Assembly: GCF_051200825.1 (NCBI RefSeq)
Contig: NZ_CP195158.1
Coordinates: 1,674,001 to 1,738,000, forward strand
Reading direction: 5' to 3'
DNA: 64,000 nucleotides
DNA from: Formosa sp030427735
GTDB taxonomy: Bacteria > Bacteroidota > Bacteroidia > Flavobacteriales > Flavobacteriaceae
Shown: piece after piece, positions 7,049 through 14,225 of the stretch
Numbering within the stretch: position 1 is the stretch's first letter
Layout of the letters: each line of letters begins with the position of its first letter
Made by a program: the position numbers and the translations under genes
Notes under the pieces: generated by a model
What the model saw: the letters and a program-made list of their open reading frames with translations, nothing else
Database searches by the model: none
Told to the model about the DNA's origin: nothing

Positions 7049-9418
7049 TTATGCTGTTGTATTATATAATTTAGATTCTAATTCTTTGACTGCTTGTAAA
7101 TAAACTTGCTTACTACCAAAGGCTTTTATTAATTCGATTGGTGTTCCTAATTTATTTAAAGGGTCAAGTTTTAATACTTCTGTGCTTTCAATAGTTAATA
7201 AACCATCTTCAGCATATTTATCGAGTAAACTATTTAAAACCGCTTGTGCTTTGTCCCCATATTTGGTAAAATAGTTTCTCTTTTTTACGTTATTTGCTCG
7301 TTCTTTTCTTGTTAATGGTTTTGCTTCAAAAGCTACGTGACAGATTAAATCGAAAGGGTCAAACTCTTTTCCAACTTCATCCTTTAGAGCATCAAAGAAA
7401 ATGCCTTGCTCTTCTAATTCTTTGATAATGGCTTCTTTCTTTTCTGCGTTATTCCAAGTGTTTAGAAACTTCTCTAAACTTTGATATTGTTTAGTCACAT
7501 TGTTTTTGGTGTAATCTTTTAGACTTTCGGTAATGATTTTACCATCATTGCCTAAATATTGTACACGTTCGTTTACAATTTTAACTTGAACGCCATCTAC
7601 TCGAATTTTTTCTCGTCTTGTATCTTCTTCAATTTCTCCACCACCTTCAATATCTGGGAAATCTACTTCCTCACCATCTAAAATGTCTGTAATTACTTCA
7701 TCTGTTGTTTCATCTTCTGCTCCAGATAAATCATCATCTTCACCAACTTGTTTTATCATTACTGGGTCGCCATCAAAATCAGGGTCAGCAAATAAGTTAG
7801 TTACATTTCTAAAGTCCATAATGGTAAAATAGGTTTTACCATATTCCTCATTTATTCTCGTACCACGACCAATGATTTGTTTAAACTCGGTCATTGAACC
7901 AATATTACTATCTAAAACAATGAGTTTGCAAGTTTGAGCATCAACACCTGTTGTCATCAATTTAGAAGTGGTTGCAATAACTGGATAAGGTTCACTTGGA
8001 TTGATAAAACTGTCCAACTCACGTTTTCCTTCTTCGTTATCGCCTGTAATTTGCATAACATACTTATTGTTTTGAGCGAATAAATCGGCATTGGCGTTAG
8101 CCAATGCGGAACGCATTCCTTCTGCGTGCTCAATATCAATACAGAAAACGATTGTTTTTGCAAATCTGTCATAACCTTTTAAGAATTCAGTTATCTTTTT
8201 TGCAACTAATTTTCTGCGTTCGTCAACAACAATATTTTTGTCAAAATCCGTTCTGTTGTAAATTCTGTCTTCAACTGGATTCCCGCTTTTATCTACAAAA
8301 CCTTGTGTTGGTCGCCAACCTTCTGCATCAATATCTAAAGTTACTTTTACAACTTTGTATGGTGCAAGAAAACCATCATCAATCCCTTGTTTTAAAGAAT
8401 AGGTGTAAATTGGTTCTCCGAAATAATCAATATTTGAAACTTCTGTTGTTTCTTTTGGTGTTGCTGTTAAACCAATGTGAGTTGCTTTGTCAAAATAAGC
8501 TAAAATTTCACGCCATTTACTATCTTCTTTTGCACTTCCTCTGTGGCACTCATCTATGATTACTAAATCGAAAAAGTCAGGACTAAACTTTTTATAAGCA
8601 TCTTCTGACTTGCTGTCTGATAAACCTTGGTATAATGCTAAATAAATGTTGTAAGCAGTATCAATATTTTTGTGTTTTATGATTGTAAGAGCATCTTTAA
8701 AATGTCTAAAATCGCCACGAGCTGTTTGGTCAATTAATGCAGTTCTGTCTGCTAAAAATAGGATTCTCTTTTTTGCACCACTTTTCCAAAGTCGGTATAT
8801 GATTTGAAAAGCTGTATAGGTTTTTCCTGTTCCAGTTGCCATAACTAAAAGAATTCGGTCTAATCCTTTAGCAACTGATTCAATAGTTCTGTTTACTGCA
8901 ATTTGTTGATAATATCTTGGACTACGACCAGAACCATCTTGAAAATAATCCTGTTTAGCAATTTCCTCAACTTCTTCGGTTTCAATTCCTTTGTACTTCT
9001 TGTACTTCTGCCAAAGAATTTCAGGATTTGGAAATTCGTCTAAAGTCAGTTCTTTTTCAATTTCTCCGTCTGTAGCTGTTTTGTCGTGAAAGTAAAATCC
9101 GTCTCCATTGCTACTAAACACACAAGGAATATCCAAGGTGTTGGCGTAGCCAAGAGCTTGTTGAATTCCACTTTTTACGCTGTGTTTATTGTCTTTTGCC
9201 TCAATTATGGCAATCGGAACATTCGGTTTGTAGAAAAGTATATAGTCCGCAAATTTTCGCTTTCCTCTGGCGGTCAATTTCCCTTTCACATAGATTCGAC
9301 CATCTGTGAAGAAAATTTCACGTCCTACTTGTGTTTGCTCATCCCAACCTGATTTCAAAATCGCAGGTGTGATAAATTTCGCCTTTATGTCAGATTCAGA
9401 TAAGTCTTTTTTATTCAT
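7049..9418 (-). CDS. hsdR: Type I restriction enzyme R subunit, EcoEI-like
   Basis: This is a 789-residue protein. The N-terminal nuclease has a PD-ExK pattern (ADYILFY then IAIIEAKDNK, residue 76 on). The SF2 translocase follows, with Walker A MATGTGKTYTAF near residue 191, DECHR near 290, LTATP, and motif VI IGRGTRINEEYGKT. An acidic linker (DDDLSGAEDETTDE) precedes an EcoEI_R_C-type C-terminal domain (FDPFDLICHVAFEAKPLTRKERA). The protein translocates and cuts unmethylated DNA together with the HsdM-S protein encoded 2 bp downstream. It is the first gene of an unusually large (~4.9 kb) cassette. A copy of the GCGTTGGC repeat lies between the cassette edge and its ATG and may hold the promoter. 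Confidence 0.92.
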   Translation of the reverse strand: MNKKDLSESDIKAKFITPAILKSGWDEQTQVGREIFFTDGRIYVKGKLTARGKRKFADYILFYKPNVPIAIIEAKDNKHSVKSGIQQALGYANTLDIPCVFSSNGDGFYFHDKTATDGEIEKELTLDEFPNPEILWQKYKKYKGIETEEVEEIAKQDYFQDGSGRSPRYYQQIAVNRTIESVAKGLDRILLVMATGTGKTYTAFQIIYRLWKSGAKKRILFLADRTALIDQTARGDFRHFKDALTIIKHKNIDTAYNIYLALYQGLSDSKSEDAYKKFSPDFFDLVIIDECHRGSAKEDSKWREILAYFDKATHIGLTATPKETTEVSNIDYFGEPIYTYSLKQGIDDGFLAPYKVVKVTLDIDAEGWRPTQGFVDKSGNPVEDRIYNRTDFDKNIVVDERRKLVAKKITEFLKGYDRFAKTIVFCIDIEHAEGMRSALANANADLFAQNNKYVMQITGDNEEGKRELDSFINPSEPYPVIATTSKLMTTGVDAQTCKLIVLDSNIGSMTEFKQIIGRGTRINEEYGKTYFTIMDFRNVTNLFADPDFDGDPVMIKQVGEDDDLSGAEDETTDEVITDILDGEEVDFPDIEGGGEIEEDTRREKIRVDGVQVKIVNERVQYLGNDGKIITESLKDYTKNNVTKQYQSLEKFLNTWNNAEKKEAIIKELEEQGIFFDALKDEVGKEFDPFDLICHVAFEAKPLTRKERANNVKKRNYFTKYGDKAQAVLNSLLDKYAEDGLLTIESTEVLKLDPLNKLGTPIELIKAFGSKQVYLQAVKELESKLYNTTA

Positions 9419-9439
9419 TCATTTTGTCGTTTTTGTCAA

Positions 9440-9523
9440 GCGTTGGCTAAAAATAGCTCTTTTGTTTTTTATTGCGTTGGATTTTGCGAGGAAAAAAACA
9501 AATGTGCTATTTGTGCGGCTGGC
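9440..9523. repeat. Copy C of the GCGTTGGC-type ~80-bp repeat
   Basis: The segment starts GCGTTGGCTAAAAATAGCTC and ends with AAATGTGCTATTTGTGCGGC. It is the same size and has the same internal spacing as 1638-1720, and the position is also the same: between the cassette start and the first ATG of an R-M gene. Confidence 0.6.
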
Positions 9524-9535
9524 TTTTTTCGGTAT

Positions 9536-9673
9536 GAAACACAACGGTTTTGTATAAGATTAGTTGCGTGGTTTAGCAACTAACATTGCAAGTACAAACC
9601 GAATAGAAAATCCGCGAGGATTTTCGTAAGTAGGCTCGTAAAAAGCAATTAATTTTATACGTTGTTGTACCAC
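9536..9673 (-). repeat. attC-like palindromic recombination site E5
   Basis: This 138-bp element reads GAAACACAAC, GGTTTT, stem GTATAAGATTAGTTGC, the apical hairpin GAAAATCC-GCGA-GGATTTTC, stem GCAATTAATTTTATAC, GTT, GTTGTACCAC. It shares the apical hairpin and the GCGTGG-TTTAGCA segment with E1 and E2, but the outer stem is different and still self-complementary. Confidence 0.75.
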
Positions 9674-9679
9674 GTTTTT

Positions 9680-10123
9680 TTATTCTTTAATGTTTTCTAA
9701 AAATTCAATATCTTCTTCATTTAAATCGCTCCATTCTTTAGTATAATAATCTTTGGAATAAAGTCCATTGTCAATTTTGTCAGAGTATTTTTCTCTAAAT
9801 AGAGATATTAATTCTTCATAGTTATTTACTTCTAATTCACTTGTTGAGTAATAAATTGAATTTGTTTGATTATAATATTTTTTTGGTGCATCTTCTCTTT
9901 TAAATGTCCCAATAACAAATTCTTCTAAATCTCCACAAGAACTAATTTTTATATCTATTTCAACATCTGGAAGTTCATTGAAAAAATCAGATATCGAATA
10001 ATTTTTCTTTTCCGTTTTTAATCTCACAGCACCAATTATGTTTGGTAAAGTCAATCCATATCTGTCTTCTTTTATGCACCAACTATAAATCAGATTTTTA
10101 ATAAGCGTACTACTTTCAATCAT
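9680..10123 (-). CDS. Hypothetical protein, second gene of a two-gene cassette
   Basis: This is a 147-residue acidic protein with no signal peptide or membrane segment and no motif I recognise. It has a high content of Tyr, Glu and Ser, and one short hydrophobic strand pattern (VEIDIKISSCGDLEEFVIGTF). It overlaps the end of the upstream gene by 4 bp (ATGA-type junction), so translation is coupled. The size, the acidic character and the tight coupling would suit an immunity or antitoxin-like partner, but nothing in the sequence proves this. Confidence 0.6.
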   Translation of the reverse strand: MIESSTLIKNLIYSWCIKEDRYGLTLPNIIGAVRLKTEKKNYSISDFFNELPDVEIDIKISSCGDLEEFVIGTFKREDAPKKYYNQTNSIYYSTSELEVNNYEELISLFREKYSDKIDNGLYSKDYYTKEWSDLNEEDIEFLENIKE

Positions 10124-10818
10124 TTGCTTACTGGATAAACACTACAATTAGAAATGTCTGGATTATTCACATCTTGAGAACTGTCAATTTTGTTTTTAAA
10201 TTGTATCCATTCATACTCTGCATTACTATTAGCAAATTCTCCTTGAAGATATTTTTGATTTATACTATTCCTAAACTCCTTATAATATTCTTCATCAAAG
10301 AATAAATTGCCACCTCCATTATAAGATTCAAATAGTAAATATCCTTTTTCAGGTCTTGTGAACAAATTTTTCATCAAAGCTTGATAAAGTAGTGCTAATT
10401 CTTGTCCATCTAAAAACTGTTTTTTTGTGAAAGTCGGATTAAAATTTGGGTCAGTTAATGACTCATCAATATATTCTGAATCCGCATTGAAACTGATTAT
10501 AAATCCTTCTGCGTAAAAACCTCTCAAATCAAATTTGTTTTGATTCTTTTTGTATTTATTTAAAAGTACTTGAAGTCCACCACCAAATTTTAAATTAACA
10601 CGATATGTTATAAATTCAGGTGTATTTGCATAAATGTATTCTTTATTTATTTCAATGATATTGTCGGCAATTTCTGTATTATCTGTTTTAATAATAATAT
10701 ATTCTGAATTTTCAGTTAAATCGCCTTCTATAATTGTATTTAGGTATTCCCACGTTTTATCTGTTGATACGTAAATTCCTTGACCTCTTTCTTTTGAGTT
10801 AATTGATATTCTTCCCAT
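10120..10818 (-). CDS. Hypothetical protein, first gene of a two-gene cassette
   Basis: This is a 232-residue protein of unknown family, with no signal peptide or transmembrane segment. It opens MGRISINSKERGQGIYVST and has a central Gly-rich strand (NLKFGGGLQVLL) and an aromatic, Asp/Asn-rich C-terminal half. The start codon lies 19-28 nt inside the cassette boundary at 10837-10846, as in the other cassettes, which supports the choice of start. With the overlapping downstream gene it forms a two-gene unit next to the integrase, that is, the most recently inserted position if insertion happens there. A defence or toxin-immunity role is only a guess from the company it keeps. Confidence 0.6.
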   Translation of the reverse strand: MGRISINSKERGQGIYVSTDKTWEYLNTIIEGDLTENSEYIIIKTDNTEIADNIIEINKEYIYANTPEFITYRVNLKFGGGLQVLLNKYKKNQNKFDLRGFYAEGFIISFNADSEYIDESLTDPNFNPTFTKKQFLDGQELALLYQALMKNLFTRPEKGYLLFESYNGGGNLFFDEEYYKEFRNSINQKYLQGEFANSNAEYEWIQFKNKIDSSQDVNNPDISNCSVYPVSK

Positions 10819-10836
10819 TTTCGGTTTTTCTTAAAT

Positions 10837-10916
10837 GTGGTACAACTCGTTATATACAAACAATAGTTACCGAATATATATGCAAAATTCCGGATAAACC
10901 AATGTTTGTGTTGTGT
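10837..10916 (-). repeat. Shorter palindromic site E6, possible attI-like or truncated attC-like site
   Basis: The left box GTGGTACAAC is the boundary of the two-gene cassette. Inside, ACAAACAATAGTTACCG pairs imperfectly with the reverse complement of CCGGATAAACCAATGTTTGT. The element is only about 80 bp, lacks the GGTNNN spacer and ends in GTGTTGTG. It lies between the integrase stop codon and the first cassette, where a primary attachment site would be expected. Confidence 0.45.
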
Positions 10917-10974
10917 TTATAAAAACGAATATAACAGTTTTTTGCTAATTACGAGCCCTTTTTTTGGCCTTAGC

Positions 10975-12147
10975 TTAAATATGCTGACTCAGTAATCCTT
11001 GCTGTCCAGCGTTGGGTGTCGATAGTCCTTTTATAGCGACATCTAACGGACTTTTAATATTTAAAAGGTCTTTTTTACTTACATGCGTATAAATCATGGT
11101 GGTTTCTGGCTTGCAATGGCCTAAAAGTTCTTGTATATACCGTATATCTATACCTTGTTCCAGTAAATGTGTAGCATAACTGTGGCGTAACGTATGTGGG
11201 GTAATGCGCTTGGTAATTTTCGCCTTTTGGCAACTGCGTTTTAAAAAAGCACGTATACTTTCTTGGCTGTATTGCGTGTTGTTTTGCCCTTCAAATAAAT
11301 ACTGGTTGGGTTGGTAGGTTAGTACGTAATTCTGTAACATGGGTAAAAACGATTCTGCCAAAATAACATAACGGTCCTTACGGCCTTTACCTTGTTTTAC
11401 AATCACTTGCCTACGATCTATATCTATAGCATTGGTACGTAAATTTACTACTTCGCCAATTCTTAGGCCGCACGAATAAATTAAAGACAATATGGTACGG
11501 TGTTTCAGGTTTTCGGTGCAACGAATTAAATCTATAATTTCGGCTTGCGATAAAACCGTAGGCAATAATTTATCTTTCTTGGGCATGTACAGCTTTAAGT
11601 CGTCTATTTCCGTATCGGTGTAAAAAGTTGTAAAGTGTTTAATCGCACTAATAAATTGCCTGTGGGTACTTATAGCGTAATGCTTCGGCACCATAATTTG
11701 TTCTACAAAAGCTTCAACGGTTCGGTTGTTTATCGCTTCTAAAGGCTTGCCATCATGAAACTCTATAAGGTCGGCCATTAACGCCAGGTAACTGCTCACC
11801 GTACTGTCGCTGTAACGTTTTCCTCTTAAATAATCTCTGTAGCCTTGCAACACAATGCGGTGCGCATCTATTATGGTTCGGGCACGTTTTATGTGTTTTG
11901 TTTTTCCTATTAAACTATAATCTACCGCACTGTCATTCACCGTGGCATAACCATCAAAAACCGATTTTATATGCGCTAAAGCATCTTCATCATAAGGCAC
12001 ATACCAACTGGTATGCGATGCACTCCACAAAGCGCCTTTTAACATTCTTACGCGTTTTATTAACGCAGTATCGTAACTGAATTCTATAAAGAGCTGATGT
12101 TTTTTTCGGTGATATTTTGGTAGTATGGTAACAGTTGGTAACGACAT
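10975..12147 (-). CDS. IntI-like tyrosine recombinase (site-specific integrase)
   Basis: This is a 390-residue protein. Residues 1-75 form a beta-rich N-terminal region (LFIEFSYDTALIKRVR, SWYVPYDEDALAHI) found in Bacteroidota integrases. A SAM-like core-binding domain follows (about 90-180), then the catalytic domain. All catalytic residues are present: R229 (CGLRIGE), K254 (KQGKGRKDR), H318-x-x-R321 (TPHTLRHSYATHLL), H344 (LLGHCKPETT) and Y353 (MIYTHV). The stretch after the tyrosine, NIKSPLD, resembles the RSPLD end of integron integrases and XerC/D. I do not see a clear IntI-specific insertion between the second and third catalytic boxes, so assignment to true IntI is open. The gene is intact, points toward the cassette array and reads in the same direction as the cassette genes. 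Confidence 0.88.
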   Translation of the reverse strand: MSLPTVTILPKYHRKKHQLFIEFSYDTALIKRVRMLKGALWSASHTSWYVPYDEDALAHIKSVFDGYATVNDSAVDYSLIGKTKHIKRARTIIDAHRIVLQGYRDYLRGKRYSDSTVSSYLALMADLIEFHDGKPLEAINNRTVEAFVEQIMVPKHYAISTHRQFISAIKHFTTFYTDTEIDDLKLYMPKKDKLLPTVLSQAEIIDLIRCTENLKHRTILSLIYSCGLRIGEVVNLRTNAIDIDRRQVIVKQGKGRKDRYVILAESFLPMLQNYVLTYQPNQYLFEGQNNTQYSQESIRAFLKRSCQKAKITKRITPHTLRHSYATHLLEQGIDIRYIQELLGHCKPETTMIYTHVSKKDLLNIKSPLDVAIKGLSTPNAGQQGLLSQHI

Positions 12148-12326
12148 ATCAGTAGAAGGTTTTTAAAATGTAAATATTTGTAAATTAATGTTTTATTGTG
12201 AAAAAATGAAATGTTTTGCATTGAAATTTTAGTGAAATGTGTTGTCTGATGAAAGATAATTTTTGGTATATGATAAAGGATTGAAACCTAAAATGTTTTT
12301 TGATTCATTGGTCTCAGGCGTTAGTT

Positions 12327-12362
12327 GAAACTATGCACTTTTAGTGCAAGACTTTTAGTTTC
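12327..12362. repeat. Nested hairpin
   Basis: The outer arms are GAAACTA and TAGTTTC; the inner arms TGCACT and AGTGCA close on a TTT loop. It may be a small structured remnant. No gene lies upstream that it would terminate and there is no T-tract. Confidence 0.5.
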
Positions 12363-12378
12363 TATAAATATTTTCACG

Positions 12379-12434
12379 CCACAAATACACGAATATTTTT
12401 ATAAAAACTATGTCAAATATTCGTGCATTGGTGG
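12379..12434. repeat. 20-bp imperfect inverted repeat
   Basis: The left arm CCACAAATACACGAATATTT pairs with the right arm AAATATTCGTGCATTGGTGG with two mismatches across a 16-bp loop. The form resembles small dispersed inverted repeats of Bacteroidota genomes; no T-tract follows. Confidence 0.6.
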
Positions 12435-12454
12435 CTAAAAATGAACACGAGTAA

Positions 12455-12500
12455 TCGGACTTTCAGTCTGTTTAAAACCTATGGACTTCCAGTCTATAGT
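12455..12500. repeat. Two short hairpins with CTTNNAG cores
   Basis: CGGACTTTCAGTCTG and TATGGACTTCCAGTCTATAG lie 10 bp apart and have the same core as the hairpin at 12334-12347 (GCACTTTTAGTGC). They are three related mini-palindromes in 170 bp. Confidence 0.5.
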
Positions 12501-12764
12501 GGTTTAGTTTTTTATCGATGAAATTGAGGAGCATATCATGAGTCCACATAAAACAGTAACATGAATAAAAAATGAATGTATATAGCTAATGTACTGCAGA
12601 ATCAATGCTTCAAATGAATTGAAAACCAATATCCTAGTATTAAAACAAGATGCTAATAGGTGTGTTTTGCACTATTTTATACCTAAAAACAAGAGCTTGA
12701 TTCCACAGTGCTTCGAGATTTGTTTTAAAAAAATCCATTTTTAAAATATAAGTACGAGTCAGAG

Positions 12765-12799
12765 ACGAACAAAACCCGAACAAGACTCGAACAAAACCC
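12765..12799. repeat. Three 11-bp direct repeats CGAACAARACC/T
   Basis: CGAACAAAACC, CGAACAAGACT and CGAACAAAACC follow each other without gaps, about 190 bp before the start codon at 12988. Confidence 0.7.
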
Positions 12800-12828
12800 C
12801 CTAAAAATCGCATTTTGGTTTCAGGAGC

Positions 12829-12935
12829 GGTCAGGGGGTGTCATAACGTGTCAATACAGGTCATAGAGTGTCATAACGTGTCATAGCGTGTCAAAAGAGG
12901 TCATAACGTGTCAGAAGAAGTCATTAGGTGTCACG
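12829..12935. repeat. Phased 10-bp tandem array, consensus TGTCATAACG (about 11 units)
   Basis: GTCA recurs at exactly 10-bp intervals (TCA at 12831, 12841, 12851 and so on to 12931). Units read TCAGGGGGTG, TCATAACGTG, TCAATACAGG, TCATAGAGTG, TCATAACGTG, TCATAGCGTG, TCAAAAGAGG, TCATAACGTG, TCAGAAGAAG, TCATTAGGTG. The TCA core is invariant and the rest drifts. Similar GCATTTTRGTT segments flank the array (about 12810 and 12941). It ends 52 bp before the ATG of the acid-sugar operon. One motif per helical turn would place all copies on one DNA face. Confidence 0.8.
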
Positions 12936-12987
12936 TATTTGCATTTTAGTTAAATAGGGTTTAAGTTAGCGGTTCTATAGTTATAGT

Positions 12988-14040
12988 ATGAAAAATCAAG
13001 AAGATACAGTAGCAACCAAAGTTTTAAGATTTGGTATTATTGGTACCGGAAGCATTGCGGCCACACATGTAAAGGCCATTAACAGTATCGGCAATGCCCA
13101 AGTGGTAGCCATGGCAGCGTCTAACGAATCGCGGGCAAAAGCGGCACAAAGCATTTACAATGTACCTGTATTTGCAAAGTATACAGAGCTATTAGACCAA
13201 ACACCACTCGATGTGGTATGTATTTGTACACAAAGCGGAGAACATTTAGAACCCACAATGGCGGCGGCAGAACGTGGCATACACGTGTTATGCGAAAAGC
13301 CGTTGGAAACGACTGTAGCCAAAGCTTCGCAAATGATACAGGTTTGTAAAGCTAAGGGTGTTAAACTGGGATGCATTTTTCAAAACCGATGGAATAGCGA
13401 TTTTTTAAAAGTCTTGCAAGCGGTTAAAAGCAAGACTTTAGGTAAGTTGTTAATGGGTAACGCCTCCATTAATTGGTACCGGCCAACATCGTACTACAGC
13501 AATAGCCCTTGGCGCGGTACTTTACAAGGTGACGGCGGGGCGGCGTTAATAAATCAGGGTATTCATACTATAGATTTACTGCTGTGCCTTATGGGTAACG
13601 TAAAAAGTGTGTATGGTAATGTAAAAACTTTAGTACACCCCATAGAGGGCGAAGATGTGGCCAGTGCTATAGTAAATTTTAAATCGGGCGCTATTGGTAC
13701 AATTACCGGCGGTACGGCCTTATACCCAGGCCGTCCTGAACGTTTGGAAGTATATGGCGAAAAGGGTAGTATTGTTTTAGAGGGGGGCAGTATAGTAAGC
13801 TGGCAAATAGAGGACGCGCCTACAGATGCTCCTGTAGAGACTTCAGAATCTGCTAGTGGCGCCTCCGATCCTTCAGCTATTGGTTTTGAACTTCATAAAT
13901 TACAAATTGAAGATATGATCGACGCTATTTTATCCGGTCGCGAACCACTTGTAAGTGGCGACGAAGCGCTTAGAGCCTTACAATTAATTTGTAGTATTTA
14001 CGAATCTTCACTATTAAAAAAAGAAATAAGTTTACTGTAG
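12988..14040 (+). CDS. Gfo/Idh/MocA family NAD(P)-dependent oxidoreductase
   Basis: This is a 350-residue cytosolic protein. The N-terminal Rossmann fold is clear (FGIIGTGSIAATHVKAI, residues 16-32), with the family hallmark CEKPLE near residue 107 that positions the catalytic lysine. The C-terminal alpha/beta domain carries GDGGAALINQGIHTIDLLLCLMG, with the conserved Gly-His-x-x-Asp pattern (GIHTIDLL). The family oxidises or reduces sugars, inositols or sugar acids. Here it opens an operon for acid-sugar breakdown, so a sugar or sugar-acid dehydrogenase role is likely. D-apiose 1-dehydrogenases also belong to this family, but the sequence alone does not settle the substrate. The 10-bp repeat array lies just upstream. 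Confidence 0.88.
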   Translation: MKNQEDTVATKVLRFGIIGTGSIAATHVKAINSIGNAQVVAMAASNESRAKAAQSIYNVPVFAKYTELLDQTPLDVVCICTQSGEHLEPTMAAAERGIHVLCEKPLETTVAKASQMIQVCKAKGVKLGCIFQNRWNSDFLKVLQAVKSKTLGKLLMGNASINWYRPTSYYSNSPWRGTLQGDGGAALINQGIHTIDLLLCLMGNVKSVYGNVKTLVHPIEGEDVASAIVNFKSGAIGTITGGTALYPGRPERLEVYGEKGSIVLEGGSIVSWQIEDAPTDAPVETSESASGASDPSAIGFELHKLQIEDMIDAILSGREPLVSGDEALRALQLICSIYESSLLKKEISLL

Positions 14041-14077
14041 TATTGTTATAATTTTATGGTGATATGTAATTAATACA

Positions 14078-14096
14078 TAAACGAAATCGATTGATA
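14078..14096. promoter_or_regulatory. Possible LacI-type operator (AATCGATT core) upstream of the DapA-type aldolase gene
   Basis: CGAAATCGATTGATA in the gap between 14040 and 14226 has the AATCGATT core seen at 28266, 43650, 43739 and 45080, but the flanks match less well. Confidence 0.35.
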
Positions 14097-14225
14097 AATT
14101 AAAATTTATCAGTACACTGCAGGATGGTTTTATAAAATTGCCAAAGTATTTTTAGCATCAAACGATATAAAACCATTCAAATAAAACCAGTGTTTACTGT
14201 AAACTTAGGGTTTAAATTTTAATAT

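Larger units (their letters stand above)
12148..12987. other. Non-coding region between the integrase and the acid-sugar operon
   Basis: I find no convincing gene in this 840-bp stretch. It contains a nested hairpin, a 20-bp inverted repeat, two small hairpins with CTTNNAG cores, a 3 x 11-bp tandem repeat and a long 10-bp tandem array, each listed separately. It probably holds the promoters of the divergent integrase and operon. Confidence 0.7.

Noticed and set aside
8104..8559. 151-codon plus-strand frame inside hsdR
   Set aside because: It is antisense to the helicase domain, is unusually rich in Leu, Gln and Cys and is a normal shadow of a conserved gene.
12829..12935. CRISPR array
   Set aside because: The unit is 10 bp with no 25-40-bp repeats or spacers and no cas genes are present.
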